Shown: positions 8,248 through 17,803, counted from the stretch's first letter. The stretch is 64,000 bases of DNA from Fontimonas thermophila (GCF_900113085.1 NZ_FOOC01000004.1:229776-293775); one strand, 5' to 3'. The notes: generated from the letters alone by a model not told the origin. Made by a program: numbers and translations.

Positions 8248-10014
8248 ATGTCCGCCTACCGCCATATCAAGATTCCCTCGACCGGCGAGAAGATCACCAT
8301 CCGCAACGGCAAGCTGCATGTGCCCGACAACCCGATCATCGGCTACGTGGAGGGCGATGGCATCGGGCCAGACATCACCAAGGCCTGCCTGCGCGTCTGG
8401 GATGCGGCCGTTGCCAAGGCCTACGGCGGCAGACGCAAGATTCACTGGTGCGAAACCTTCCTCGGCGAGAAAGCGGCGAGTCTCTACGACGGCAACTACT
8501 GCCCGGATGAGACGCTGGAGGTGCTCAAGGATCTGGTGGTCTCGATCAAGGGACCACTGACGACGCCGGTCGGCGGCGGTTTTCGCAGCCTCAACGTGGC
8601 GCTGCGCCAGGAGCTCGACCTTTATGCCTGTGTGCGCCCCGTGCGCCATTACGCCGGTGTCCCCAGCCCGCTCAAGCGGCCGGACAAGGTCGATGTGGTG
8701 ATCTTCCGCGAGAATACAGAAGACGTGTACGCGGGCATCGAATACAAGGCCGGGACGCCGGAGAACGAAAAACTCGCCCGCTTCCTGCGCGAGGAAATGG
8801 GGGCCAAGTTCTTCGAAGGCGCTGGACTGGGAGTGAAACCGATTTCCGAATTCGGCTCCAAGCGCCTCATCCGCAAGGCGATCCAGTACGCGATCGACAA
8901 CGGGCGTGAATCGGTGACCCTGGTGCACAAAGGCAACATCATGAAGTTCACGGAAGGCGCTTTCCGGAACTGGGGCTACGAGGTCGCGCGCGAGGAATTC
9001 GGCAGCGTCACCATCACCGAGGAGCAGTTATACGCCGAATACAAGGGCAAGCAACCCGAGGGCAAGATCGTCATCAAGGACCGCATCGCCGACATCATGT
9101 TCCAGATGATGCTGCTGCGTCCCGAGGAGTTCGACGTGATCGCGACGATGAACCTCAATGGCGATTACCTCTCCGATGCGATCGCTGCGGAAGTCGGCGG
9201 GGTGGGCATCGCGCCCGGCGCGAACATCGCCGATCACATCGCCGTGTTCGAGGCCACACACGGCACTGCGCCCAAGTACGCCAACTTGAACAAGGTCAAT
9301 CCGGGTTCTTTGCTGTTCTCCGGCGTGATGATGCTCGAGTACATGGGCTGGAAGGAGGCTGCGGACCTGATCACGCTGGTCTATCCGGAAGTCGTATCGG
9401 ACGGCATCGTGACCTACGATTTCGCGCGCCAGATCGAAGGCGCGACCGAAGTCGGTACATCGCAGTTCGCCGACGCGCTGATCGAGCGCATCGAGGGCGG
9501 CGTCGATCTCGAAGCCAAGCGCAAGGCGCAGCAGGCGCGGCTCGCCAAGGAGCGCAAGCAGCGCGAGATCCGTCGCCTGCTGCAACCGTTCGAGGAAATG
9601 ATCGAGACCGGACGTGTGCCGACGACCGTCGCCGATCTGATGACGCGATCGCTGATCACGGTGAGCGATAACGAGACCGTCGAAAGCGCGATGCATGTGA
9701 TGGCCGACAATGACATCAGCTCGGTCGTCGTCGAGCCCAATGAGCAGGGCGAGTGGGGCATCGTCACGCGTCGCGACATCGTCGCCAAGATCGTGCATCC
9801 CGGCAAAAATCCGGCGACGACACGGGTCAAGGAGATTTGCACGCGGCCGGTGGTGTCGGTCCCGGCGGAGATGAGCATCCGCGAGGCGGCCGCCAAGATC
9901 TCCAGCTCCAACTTCAGCCGTTTCACGGTCGAGCAGGGTGGCAAGATCATCGGCATCGTCACCGAGACCGATATCTTCAACGCGGTGGAGAAGTTCGCCT
10001 GGGCCCAGGAGTGA
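8248..10014 (+). CDS. icd: NADP-dependent isocitrate dehydrogenase with C-terminal CBS-pair domain
   Basis: Residues 1 to about 416 are a full E. coli-type isocitrate dehydrogenase (isocitrate + NADP to 2-oxoglutarate, CO2 and NADPH). Motifs include RSLNVALRQ with Ser114, equivalent to the AceK-phosphorylated Ser113; [30 protein letters not shown]; and [18 protein letters not shown] carries the Lys-Tyr pair that selects NADP. Where the E. coli enzyme ends, this one continues with a charged, coiled-coil-like linker (about 417-455) and two CBS motifs (about 458-512 and 523-583), with [20 protein letters not shown] and GIVTETDIF elements. CBS pairs usually bind adenine nucleotides, so allosteric control by energy charge is a reasonable inference. 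The fusion is one uninterrupted frame of 588 residues. A GGAGA ribosome site precedes the ATG. Confidence 0.95.
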   Translation: MSAYRHIKIPSTGEKITIRNGKLHVPDNPIIGYVEGDGIGPDITKACLRVWDAAVAKAYGGRRKIHWCETFLGEKAASLYDGNYCPDETLEVLKDLVVSIKGPLTTPVGGGFRSLNVALRQELDLYACVRPVRHYAGVPSPLKRPDKVDVVIFRENTEDVYAGIEYKAGTPENEKLARFLREEMGAKFFEGAGLGVKPISEFGSKRLIRKAIQYAIDNGRESVTLVHKGNIMKFTEGAFRNWGYEVAREEFGSVTITEEQLYAEYKGKQPEGKIVIKDRIADIMFQMMLLRPEEFDVIATMNLNGDYLSDAIAAEVGGVGIAPGANIADHIAVFEATHGTAPKYANLNKVNPGSLLFSGVMMLEYMGWKEAADLITLVYPEVVSDGIVTYDFARQIEGATEVGTSQFADALIERIEGGVDLEAKRKAQQARLAKERKQREIRRLLQPFEEMIETGRVPTTVADLMTRSLITVSDNETVESAMHVMADNDISSVVVEPNEQGEWGIVTRRDIVAKIVHPGKNPATTRVKEICTRPVVSVPAEMSIREAAAKISSSNFSRFTVEQGGKIIGIVTETDIFNAVEKFAWAQE

Positions 10015-10029
10015 CCACAGAGGCGGGAC

Positions 10030-10803
10030 ATGAGTCGTGACCCGCGCATCGGGCTTCTCGTTGTCGGGGACGAAATCCTCTCCGGCAAGCGCCAGGATCG
10101 GCATTTCGCGAAAGTCATCGAGCTGCTCCGTGCCCGCGGCTTGGAGCTTGCCTGGGCGCGCTTCGTCGGCGATGACGAACCCGAGATCGCGGATGCCTTG
10201 GTGCAAGCCCGCGCTCGAGGCGACATCGTGTTGTCCTGCGGCGGTATTGGCGCGACGCCGGATGACCGGACGCGCCAGGCCGCCGCACGCGCCTTCGGTG
10301 TGCCACTTGCGCGGCACACCGAGGCCGAGGCCCTGATCGTTGCGCAGTACGGAGCGGCGGCGCATCCGCATCGTGTGCTGATGGCGGATTTTCCGCGCGG
10401 CGCAGGGTTGATTCCCAATCCGGTCAATCGCGTCGCCGGATTTTTCATCGAGGATTGCAATTTCGTGCCCGGCTTTCCGGAAATGGCCTGGCCGATGCTC
10501 GAGTGGGTGCTCGATACGCGCTATGCACGGCTGCACCGTACGCAGCCGCCGGCAGAGTACCGGCTGCGTGTGCTCGGCACCTGCGGCGAAGCCGATCTGC
10601 TGCCGCTGATGGAAGCGACGCTGGCCTGCCATCCGCAGGTCAAGCTGTCCAGCCTGCCATCCCGCGGCGATGGCATACGGCCACGCCACATCGAGTTTGG
10701 ATTCAAGGGTGAGGCATCCGCTGCCGCCGCGGCCTACCGCCATTTTCGTGCGCAACTGGGTGGATTCCCGCAGGTGCAAGTCGAGGAGTTGGCTGCGCCG
10801 TGA
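10030..10803 (+). CDS. MoCF-domain (CinA N-terminal-like) protein
   Basis: 257 residues. The N-terminal 170 or so form a molybdopterin-binding-fold domain, with LLVVGDEILSGKRQD at the start and SCGGIGATPDDRT as the nucleotide/cofactor loop, as in CinA, MoeA and Mog. The C-terminal nicotinamide-nucleotide amidase domain of full CinA is absent; instead about 80 residues resemble the middle region of CinA (SSLPSRGD, the equivalent of KLxSYP). The family is known as competence/damage-inducible protein A or molybdopterin-binding protein, but function in proteobacteria is poorly defined. It starts 15 bp after icd and is probably co-transcribed with it. It converges on the EamA gene. Confidence 0.8.
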   Translation: MSRDPRIGLLVVGDEILSGKRQDRHFAKVIELLRARGLELAWARFVGDDEPEIADALVQARARGDIVLSCGGIGATPDDRTRQAAARAFGVPLARHTEAEALIVAQYGAAAHPHRVLMADFPRGAGLIPNPVNRVAGFFIEDCNFVPGFPEMAWPMLEWVLDTRYARLHRTQPPAEYRLRVLGTCGEADLLPLMEATLACHPQVKLSSLPSRGDGIRPRHIEFGFKGEASAAAAAYRHFRAQLGGFPQVQVEELAAP

Positions 10804-10813
10804 TCGGGTAACC

Positions 10814-11689
10814 CTAGGCCCGGTGTGATTCGTGCGACAGGGTATGGGGCCACAGCGAGATCAGCACACAAGTGCCGATGACGAGCAGGGCGCCCACGGC
10901 CGACCACAGGTCGATGCGCTCATCCCATAGCCACCATCCCAGCACCGCCGAGATCGGCACGGCCGCGTAGGTGAACGGACTGATCAATGCGGCCGGCGCG
11001 CAGCCATAGGCGCGGGTGAGATGGATTTGCCCCAGGGTCGCCAGCAGCCCGGCGCCGACCAGCAGGGCGAGCGCATCCGACGATGGCGTGGTCCACGACC
11101 ACGGCAGGGGCAGGCTCGCGATCGCCGTGCCCATCAGCGCGAAGTAAAAGACGATCCGTGCAGGTGGCTCGGTGTCGGCGATGCGGCGGATGCTCACCAT
11201 CGCGCAGCCGGCGAGTATGCCCGAGGCGGCGCCGATGAGTCCCGCGAGCGGATCGATCGGATGCAACCCCGGCTTGACGATCAGCGCGATTCCGGCAAGC
11301 CCCAGGACCGCGGCGGGAAAGGCGATGGCTGCGGGTTTCTCACCGATCCATGCCCAGGCGATGAAAGGAATCCACAGTGGCGTGGAATAGGTCAGCAGAA
11401 TGGCCTCGGCAAGCGGGAGCCGTGCGATGGCGTAGAAAAACGCATACATCGCCAGGATTCCAAAGCCGGCGCGCCACAGATGACCCCCGAGACGGCGCGT
11501 GCGGATGCCCGCTCCGCCGCGCCGCAGCAGCAGCGGCAGCAGGATGAATAGACTGACCGCACAGCGGACGAACACGATCACGGTATTGGGCGTCGTTGCG
11601 GCGGCGAGCTTGATGCAAACGCCCATCACCGAGAACGCGCTGGCCGCAAGTACGGCATGAAGAGCGCCACGGCGCAGATCGTGGGACAT
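10814..11689 (-). CDS. EamA/DMT-family transporter
   Basis: 291-residue polytopic membrane protein with about ten transmembrane segments and two EamA repeats (about 8-140 and 150-280), the drug/metabolite transporter architecture. Typical features are GVCIKLA near the start, FFYAIARLPLAEAILLTYSTPLW at the end of repeat one (quoted here only as a landmark at about residues 84-106), and SPFTYAAVPISAVLGWWLW in repeat two. The ATG at 11689 gives the normal N-terminus; the frame runs further upstream but overlaps the divergent regulator gene. Substrate cannot be read from sequence. Confidence 0.85.
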   Translation of the reverse strand: MSHDLRRGALHAVLAASAFSVMGVCIKLAAATTPNTVIVFVRCAVSLFILLPLLLRRGGAGIRTRRLGGHLWRAGFGILAMYAFFYAIARLPLAEAILLTYSTPLWIPFIAWAWIGEKPAAIAFPAAVLGLAGIALIVKPGLHPIDPLAGLIGAASGILAGCAMVSIRRIADTEPPARIVFYFALMGTAIASLPLPWSWTTPSSDALALLVGAGLLATLGQIHLTRAYGCAPAALISPFTYAAVPISAVLGWWLWDERIDLWSAVGALLVIGTCVLISLWPHTLSHESHRA

Positions 11690-11781
11690 AGGGGGCTGAG
11701 CGGCGAGAGAGGGGAAAGCGCGGCCAGAATGCAGACGCGTTAGATTGTAGCGGCCAGCGGCCGATCGGGACGGAAGGGCAA

Positions 11782-12240
11782 ATGCAGCCAAACGAAAGCG
11801 CAAACGGGCGCAACAAACCCGTGCTGATGCTCGTGGAGGACAATCTCGCGGACGTGCGGCTCGCACAGGAAGTGCTGCGTCTTGCCGCTTTTGCCCACGA
11901 ACTCGTCATCGCCCGCGACGGCGAACAGGTACTGCGCATGCTGCGCCGCGCCCCCGGCTATGAGGCTACACCGCTGCCGGCATTGATTTTGCTCGATCTG
12001 AATTTGCCGCGCCGCGATGGTCGCGAGGTGCTGCGCGAAATCAAACAGGATCCCCGGCTGCGGCGTATTCCCGTGCTGGTGCTGAGTACCTCCAAATCCA
12101 GCGCCGATGTCAATGACTGCTACGATGCCCACGCCAACGCCTATCTGACCAAGCCGGTGGACATCGCCGAATTCGCGCATCTGGCCGAGCTGATCCGTGA
12201 TTTCTGGTTCGGGATGGCCCAGTTGCCGCGACCGGCCTGA
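11782..12240 (+). CDS. Single-domain response regulator (Rcp1-like)
   Basis: 152 residues forming one receiver domain and no output domain. The acidic pocket is in LVEDNLADV, the phosphoacceptor Asp in LLDLNLPRRDG, the Thr/Ser switch in VLSTSKS, and the conserved Lys in YLTKPVD. This form, with a longer alpha4-beta5 region, is typical of Rcp1/CheY-like partners of phytochrome-type or hybrid kinases. No histidine kinase is nearby, so its partner is elsewhere. It diverges from the EamA gene with only 92 bp between the starts. Confidence 0.88.
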   Translation: MQPNESANGRNKPVLMLVEDNLADVRLAQEVLRLAAFAHELVIARDGEQVLRMLRRAPGYEATPLPALILLDLNLPRRDGREVLREIKQDPRLRRIPVLVLSTSKSSADVNDCYDAHANAYLTKPVDIAEFAHLAELIRDFWFGMAQLPRPA

Positions 12241-12261
12241 CTGGACCGTGGCGCGCGCACC

Positions 12262-12290
12262 CTTGAAAATAGGCCGCATCGTCCCCATAG
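12262..12290 (+). promoter_or_regulatory. Sigma-32 (heat-shock) type promoter
   Basis: CTTGAAA (12262-12268), a 14 bp spacer, then CCCCATAG (12283-12290), against the enterobacterial sigma-32 consensus CTTGAAA-N12-15-CCCCATnT: all of the -35 and the first six bases of the -10 match. The start of the zinc-ribbon gene is 38 bp downstream, a normal leader length. It predicts that the FmdB-DUF502-(aspS) genes respond to heat or protein-folding stress through RpoH. Confidence 0.7.
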
Positions 12291-12328
12291 GGCGAGGTGC
12301 GCTTTTGTTTGTTCGATAAGAGGTTGCG

Positions 12329-12613
12329 ATGCCAATCTACGAGTATGTATGCGCGGCTTGTGGCGCCGAAACCGAGCTGATGCATAAAGTCTCCGAATCG
12401 CCTGGTGACTGCCCGGTCTGCGCCAAGCCGGCATTGACCAAGCTGATCTCGGCGGCTGGCTTTCGGCTAGCCGGCGGTGGCTGGTACGAAACCGACTTCA
12501 AGTCCGGGAACAAGCGCAATCTCGCCGGCGACTCTGGCGGTGAATCGTCGAGCTGCACGCCTACGGGCTGCGACAAACCCGGCTGTGCCGCCAAAGCCGA
12601 AGCGACTGCCTGA
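12329..12613 (+). CDS. FmdB-family zinc ribbon protein
   Basis: 94-residue small protein. The N-terminal FmdB zinc ribbon begins MPIYEYVC and has two CxxC knuckles (CAAC and CPVC), followed by the GFRLAGGGWYETDF segment typical of the family. A C-terminal tail holds further cysteines (SCTPTGCDKPGC). The family is widespread upstream of DUF502 and aspS in beta- and gammaproteobacteria; its function is not established and the regulatory-protein name is historical. An AGAGG ribosome site precedes the ATG. The heat-shock-type promoter just upstream is the main new clue. Confidence 0.88.
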   Translation: MPIYEYVCAACGAETELMHKVSESPGDCPVCAKPALTKLISAAGFRLAGGGWYETDFKSGNKRNLAGDSGGESSSCTPTGCDKPGCAAKAEATA

Positions 12614-12652
12614 TCCGGAAGATCCGGCCAGCGGCCGGCTCGGAGCCCGAAC

Positions 12653-13267
12653 TTGACCCATCTACTGCGCCGCTGGCTGATCGCCGGCATGCTGATCTGG
12701 TTGCCGCTGGGCGCCACGCTGCTGGTGATCCGTTTCGTCGTCGGCTTACTCGACACCAGTTTGCTCCTGATTCCGGCCGCCTACCGTCCGGACATTCCGG
12801 GGATCGGCGTGCTGCTGTCCATCGTGCTCGTCCTGGGCACCGGCGCGGTCGCGGCGAACTATCTCGGCAGCCGCCTCGTCGTCTGGACGGAGGCGTTGTT
12901 GTCGCGCATCCCGCTGGTACGCACGGTTTACGGCGGCATCAAAAAGCTCGCGGAGACGATTTTCTCGGACCAATCGGTGTCGTTCCGCCAGCCAATCCTG
13001 ATCGAGTATCCGCGTAAAGGGATCTGGTCGATCGCCTTCATCACCGGTGCGCCGATCGGGGAAGTGCAGGACAAGACCGCCGATTACGTGCTGACCTGTT
13101 TCGTGCCGACGACGCCCAATCCGACGTCCGGGTTCATCGTGCTGGTGCCGGAGAAAGACATCATCCGTCTGGACATGTCGGTTGAGGATGCGATGCGCTT
13201 GGTCATCTCGCTGGGCGTGGTAACCCCGGATGACATGCCGCGCAAAAACGGTGACGACCGATCTTGA
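12653..13267 (+). CDS. DUF502 family membrane protein
   Basis: 204 residues with two N-terminal transmembrane segments (about 8-30 and 48-70) and the DUF502 signature: GxGxLLSI, then RIPLVRTVYGGIKKL and FITGAPIGEVQDK. The family has no established biochemical role. The start is a TTG with CGGAG seven bases upstream, and the N-terminal THLLRRWLIAGMLIWLPLGAT is typical. It lies 39 bp after the zinc-ribbon gene and 128 bp before aspS. Confidence 0.88.
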   Translation: MTHLLRRWLIAGMLIWLPLGATLLVIRFVVGLLDTSLLLIPAAYRPDIPGIGVLLSIVLVLGTGAVAANYLGSRLVVWTEALLSRIPLVRTVYGGIKKLAETIFSDQSVSFRQPILIEYPRKGIWSIAFITGAPIGEVQDKTADYVLTCFVPTTPNPTSGFIVLVPEKDIIRLDMSVEDAMRLVISLGVVTPDDMPRKNGDDRS

Positions 13268-13395
13268 TTCTGAAGACGGCGCTGCGCGTACCCGAGTAAA
13301 CTACAGCGCTTCGGCCGCCGACGTACGGTCGCCGGCCTGATCGATCCCATCCCAGCGGCGCGTGTCCGCGCGCTTGCATTTACTTAGCATCGAAC

Positions 13396-15189
13396 ATGCG
13401 TACTCATTACTGTGGCCAAGTCACCGAGCGGCAAGTCGGCGAGACGGTGACCGTCTGCGGCTGGGTGCATCGCCGCCGCGATCATGGTGGTGTCATCTTC
13501 ATCGACCTGCGCGATCGCGAAGGCGTGCTGCAGTGCGTGTTCGATCCCGACGCCCATGAGGCGTTCGCCGCGGCCGACCGGCTGCGCTCCGAGTATGTGG
13601 TGCAGATCGTCGGTCGGGTGCGCCTGCGTCCGCCCGGCACCGAGAATCCCAACCTGAACACCGGCAAGGTCGAACTGCTCGGGCAGTCGGTGGTGCTGCT
13701 CAACCGGTCCGAAACCCCGCCGTTCCACCCCGACGACGAGACCGTCGGCGAGGACATCCGGCTCAAATACCGCTACATCGATTTGCGCCGGCCGGAGATG
13801 CAGAAAAACCTGCGTCTGCGCCATGCCGTGATCAAGCGCATCCGCGATTTCATGGATGGCCATGGATTCGTCGAAGTCGAGACGCCGATCCTGACCAAGG
13901 CCACGCCGGAGGGCGCGCGCGATTATCTGGTACCCTCGCGGACGCATCCCGGGCAGTTCTTCGCGCTGCCGCAGTCGCCGCAGCTGTTCAAGCAGCTTCT
14001 GATGATGTCGGGGCTGGATCGTTACTACCAGATCGCGCGCTGCTTCCGCGACGAGGATTTGCGTGCCGATCGTCAGCCAGAATTCACCCAGCTCGACGTC
14101 GAGACCTCGTTCATGACACAGAGCGAGATCATGGCGCTGATCGAGGCTCTGGTGAAGGATGTCTTTCAGGCCGTGCTCGGGGTCGATCTGGGCAGCCTGC
14201 CGCACCTGAGCTATGCCGAAGCGATGCGCCGCTATGGGTCCGACAAGCCCGATCTGCGCAATCCGCTCGAGCTCGTCGAGATCGCCGATCTGGTCAGGGA
14301 TGTGGACTTCAAGGTGTTCGCCGGACCGGCCAACGATCCCAAGTGCCGCGTGGCGGCGCTGCGTGTGCCTGGCGGACGCGAGAAACTCTCCCGTGGCGAG
14401 ATCGACAAATGCACCGAATTCGTCAAACACTACGGCGCCAAGGGACTGGCCTATATCGTGGTCAACGACATCACCAAAGGACGCGAGGGGCTGCAGTCAC
14501 CGATCGTCAAGAATCTGCACGACACGGCGCTCAGCGGGATTCTGCAGCGCACCGGGGCGCGTGATGGCGATGTGATCTTCTTTGGTGCCGACAAGTGGAA
14601 GATCGTTTGCGATGCGCTGGGCGCACTGCGTCTCAAGCTGGGCCACGATCTGGGTCTGACCGCGGACGGCTGGCGTGCGCTGTGGGTCATCGACTGGCCG
14701 ATGTTCGAATGGGACGAGACCGAACAGCGCTGGGTTTCCCTGCATCATCCGTTCACTGCGCCGAAACCTTTCGATGCCGAGGCTTTGCGGGCCAATCCCG
14801 GCGCGACGCTGTCACAGGGCTACGACATCGTCCTCAATGGAATCGAGCTCGGCGGCGGCTCGGTCCGCATCCACACGGCGGCCGTCCAGCAAGCAGTGTT
14901 CGAGTTGCTCGGCATCGGCCCGCAGGAGCAGGAGCAGAAATTCGGTTTTCTGCTTCAAGCCTTGTCCTATGGCGCGCCGCCACACGGCGGCATCGCGCTC
15001 GGACTCGACCGTCTGGTGATGCTGATGGCCGGTCGTCCGAGCATCCGTGATGTCATCGCATTCCCGAAGACGCAGACCGCGCATTGTCCGTTGACGGATG
15101 CGCCCAGCAGCGTCGATCCGCGCCAGCTACGGGAACTGCACATCCGTTCCATGGTCCAGCCGAAGACAGAGCCTGGTGCGCCGGCGTGA
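13396..15189 (+). CDS. aspS: Aspartate--tRNA ligase
   Basis: Class IIb aminoacyl-tRNA synthetase of bacterial size (597 residues). An N-terminal OB fold binds the anticodon (about 15-105), the class II catalytic core is split by a GAD insertion (about 290-410), and the C-terminal part resumes the core. Visible motifs are motif 2 ([19 protein letters not shown], residues about 215-233) and motif 3 ([16 protein letters not shown]). Whether it is discriminating or charges tRNA-Asn as well cannot be settled here. It follows FmdB and DUF502 in the common proteobacterial order. Confidence 0.96.
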   Translation: MRTHYCGQVTERQVGETVTVCGWVHRRRDHGGVIFIDLRDREGVLQCVFDPDAHEAFAAADRLRSEYVVQIVGRVRLRPPGTENPNLNTGKVELLGQSVVLLNRSETPPFHPDDETVGEDIRLKYRYIDLRRPEMQKNLRLRHAVIKRIRDFMDGHGFVEVETPILTKATPEGARDYLVPSRTHPGQFFALPQSPQLFKQLLMMSGLDRYYQIARCFRDEDLRADRQPEFTQLDVETSFMTQSEIMALIEALVKDVFQAVLGVDLGSLPHLSYAEAMRRYGSDKPDLRNPLELVEIADLVRDVDFKVFAGPANDPKCRVAALRVPGGREKLSRGEIDKCTEFVKHYGAKGLAYIVVNDITKGREGLQSPIVKNLHDTALSGILQRTGARDGDVIFFGADKWKIVCDALGALRLKLGHDLGLTADGWRALWVIDWPMFEWDETEQRWVSLHHPFTAPKPFDAEALRANPGATLSQGYDIVLNGIELGGGSVRIHTAAVQQAVFELLGIGPQEQEQKFGFLLQALSYGAPPHGGIALGLDRLVMLMAGRPSIRDVIAFPKTQTAHCPLTDAPSSVDPRQLRELHIRSMVQPKTEPGAPA

Positions 15190-15209
15190 AGCAAAAGGAG
15201 ATATTCCGC

Positions 15210-16601
15210 ATGTTTCGTCTGATCCCATCGCTGCGCATCGCCGTGTTGTTCGCGACGGCTGCCGTCCTCTCCGCCTGCGATATCGGGGGCATCGGCGATG
15301 GCAACCGGCTGGAGTCTTTGCAGATCGCGCGCTTAACCGCGCTGATCGATCGTGACCGCAACGACTCGTACGTATGCTTCACCGACAAGCTCCAGCTGAT
15401 CGGCACATTCACCAACGGCGGGCGCGGGGATTACAGCAGCCGCGCCCGCTGGGCGTCCTCCGATCCGAGCATCGTGGCGGTCAGCAACGGCGACATCTTG
15501 ATCCCGGGAAGCCAGACACTGGCGTATGCACCGGGCACGATCATCCCCAAGGCCCAGGGTACTGCGACCATCACTGCGGAATTCGTCGGCCTCTCGGCGA
15601 GCTACGAGGTCACGGTCAAGACCATCGAGCCCAGCGCGATCGAGATCAGCGCCGAGCGCATCGTGCTCGCGCCGGAGACCGTGCGCGGGCTGAGCCTCAC
15701 CGCCCATGTCGATGGGTACGAGCTGGATGTCACCCAGGCGGCGACGTGGTCATTCGTGGATGCCAATGATCAGACGGACGACATCGCCACGATCAATGCC
15801 ACGACGGGGACAGTCGTCGCACGGCTGCCGCCGACACTGCCGGTTACCCTGCGCGCGCGCGCCGAGTTCCCCGAGTGCCAGGACGAGACGCATACGGCAC
15901 CGCGCCGGTATGAGGCGGACGTGGTCATCGACAACCCGGAGAGTCTGACCCTGGAGCGCGAATTTGCCGACGGCGCGCCGCTGATCGTCAATACCAGCGA
16001 GGCATACAAGGTCACGGCCAACTTCAGTGGCGGAGAAACCCAGGATTTGACTGGGCAGGCTAAGCTCGAGAGTAGCGACAGCGCGACGATCGCGCCGACC
16101 GTGTTTTCGATCGTCTCCGCCCTCAAGGCCGGCAGCAGCGTGATGCTCAAGGCGGTATATGGCGGTCCGTCGGCGGAGGGCGACGAGGCCTTCCCGCCAA
16201 GGGTTGAGAGTAATGTCATCAGCCTCGATGCCGTCGAGGGAGTGCTGCAGGGCTTCACGATCGCGCCGCTGAACGAAACGATCACCGCGCTGGGGCGGCA
16301 ACAGTTCACGGCCTTGGGGCGTTTCATGTCCGGTGATGCGTTGATCGAACAGCCGATCACGCGGCACGTGATCTGGGCGGTCCGTGCATTGGACGATGCG
16401 GCCACTTCGGCCGTTTCGATCTCGAACCTGCTCGCGAGCAAGGGCCTTGCAGTGTCCCTGCAGCCCAGAACCGATGCCGTCAAGGTGCGCGCGACCTTCG
16501 ATCTACCCAACACGACGGAAGATCTCGTTGAGGAGACCGTGCTGTGCATCGCAAAACCTGACGATGCTGCCGGCAGTTGTCCGCCTGACGACATGCCTTG
16601 A
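15210..16601 (+). CDS. Lipoprotein with bacterial Ig-like (BIG2-type) repeats, function unknown
   Basis: 463 residues starting with a type II signal peptide (SLRIAVLFATAAVLSAC; lipid-modified Cys at about residue 23). The remainder is Thr/Ser/Ala-rich beta-sandwich sequence. Repeated units resemble BIG2 domains (ARWASSDPSIVAVSNGDI..., KAQGTATITAEF near 60-125, and analogous stretches near 200 and 400). No catalytic motif is seen. Asp after the lipid Cys suggests inner-membrane retention if the E. coli +2 rule applies. A strong AAAGGAG precedes the ATG at 15210, 20 bp after aspS. I do not recognise a named homologue. Confidence 0.8.
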   Translation: MFRLIPSLRIAVLFATAAVLSACDIGGIGDGNRLESLQIARLTALIDRDRNDSYVCFTDKLQLIGTFTNGGRGDYSSRARWASSDPSIVAVSNGDILIPGSQTLAYAPGTIIPKAQGTATITAEFVGLSASYEVTVKTIEPSAIEISAERIVLAPETVRGLSLTAHVDGYELDVTQAATWSFVDANDQTDDIATINATTGTVVARLPPTLPVTLRARAEFPECQDETHTAPRRYEADVVIDNPESLTLEREFADGAPLIVNTSEAYKVTANFSGGETQDLTGQAKLESSDSATIAPTVFSIVSALKAGSSVMLKAVYGGPSAEGDEAFPPRVESNVISLDAVEGVLQGFTIAPLNETITALGRQQFTALGRFMSGDALIEQPITRHVIWAVRALDDAATSAVSISNLLASKGLAVSLQPRTDAVKVRATFDLPNTTEDLVEETVLCIAKPDDAAGSCPPDDMP

Positions 16602-16705
16602 CCGTCAGTGGCGCTGCTGCGCCGACCCAAGCGGTAGTAGGGCAGGGTGCGCGGAGATACAATATCCGGCCCGGAGGCAGGCCTAGTTTCGTGGAGGCCC
16701 CGACC

Positions 16706-17803
16706 ATGGCTGCGGTACTGAAAATCGAAGATTTCAACCTGCTGGACGATGGCGAATGCGAGGCGCGCATCGTGGCCGCCAAGCGTATGCTCGGGGATCG
16801 CCTGTGCATCCTCGGCCATCACTACCAGCGCAACGAGGTGTTCAGACACGCCCATTTCTCGGGCGATTCCCTGAAGCTGTCGCAGCTTGCCGCCAAGACC
16901 AAGGCTGATTTCATCGTCTTCTGCGGGGTGCATTTCATGGCCGAGGTCGCCGATATCGTCACCGGCGGCGAGCGCACCGTGATCCTGCCCGATCTCGCTG
17001 CCGGATGTTCGATGGCGGACATGGCCAACCTGGCCAAGGTGCGCAAGTGCTGGGACGAGTTGTCCACCGTGCTCGACCCCGACCAGATGGTCACGCCGGT
17101 GACCTACATCAATTCCGCGGCGGATCTGAAAGCATTCTGCGGCCGCCATGGCGGCATCGTCTGCACCTCGAGCAATGCGCGTGCCGTGCTGGAATGGGCC
17201 TTTGCGCGCCGTGAGAAAGTGTTGTTCTTCCCCGACCAGCATCTGGGGCGCAACACGGCTTATGGCATGGGGATCCCGCTCGATGAAATGGTGGTCTGGG
17301 ACTTCAGCAAGCCGATGGGTGGGCTGTCGCCGGAGGCGATCCGCAAGGCCCGGATGATCCTCTGGAAGGGATTCTGCTCGGTGCATCAGATGTTCCAGCC
17401 GCAGCACATCGACCATTTCCGTCGCCGCGTGCCGCACGGCAAGGTCATCAGCCATCCGGAAAATGCTTTCGAGGTCTGCCAGAAATCGGACTACGTGGGC
17501 AGCACCGAGTACATCCTGCGTACGGTGCGTGCCTCGCAGCCGGGTGAACACTGGCTGGTCGGCACCGAGCTCAACCTGGTCAACCGCCTCGCCGAAGAAA
17601 TGAGGCCGCGGGGAGTGACGGTCGAGTTCATGTCGCCGACCGTATGCATGTGCTCGACGATGTTTCGCATCGACCCGCAGCATCTGGCCTGGACGCTCGA
17701 CAATCTCGTCGCCGGCAAGGTCGTCAACCAGATCCGCGTGCCGCACGAGGTTGCCGAACCAGCCCGCGCGGCGCTCGATTTGATGCTGGAAGTCGTCGAT
17801 TAA
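16706..17803 (+). CDS. nadA: Quinolinate synthase
   Basis: 4Fe-4S enzyme that condenses iminoaspartate with dihydroxyacetone phosphate to quinolinate, the step before NadC. The 365 residues match the family. The three cluster cysteines are recognisable in FCGVHFMAE, GIVCTSSNA and VCMCSTM; HHYQRNEV, DLAAGCSMAD and the FFPDQHLGRN substrate loop are also present. The ATG at 16706 has GTGGAGG upstream. A TACAAT -10-like box at 16658-16663 lacks a clear -35. nadB, which makes the iminoaspartate, is not in the window. Confidence 0.95.
   Translation: MAAVLKIEDFNLLDDGECEARIVAAKRMLGDRLCILGHHYQRNEVFRHAHFSGDSLKLSQLAAKTKADFIVFCGVHFMAEVADIVTGGERTVILPDLAAGCSMADMANLAKVRKCWDELSTVLDPDQMVTPVTYINSAADLKAFCGRHGGIVCTSSNARAVLEWAFARREKVLFFPDQHLGRNTAYGMGIPLDEMVVWDFSKPMGGLSPEAIRKARMILWKGFCSVHQMFQPQHIDHFRRRVPHGKVISHPENAFEVCQKSDYVGSTEYILRTVRASQPGEHWLVGTELNLVNRLAEEMRPRGVTVEFMSPTVCMCSTMFRIDPQHLAWTLDNLVAGKVVNQIRVPHEVAEPARAALDLMLEVVD

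Noticed and set aside
9028..10779. 583-codon open frame on the minus strand
   Set aside because: It is antisense to the isocitrate dehydrogenase-CBS gene and the MoCF gene, and is another GC-skew shadow.
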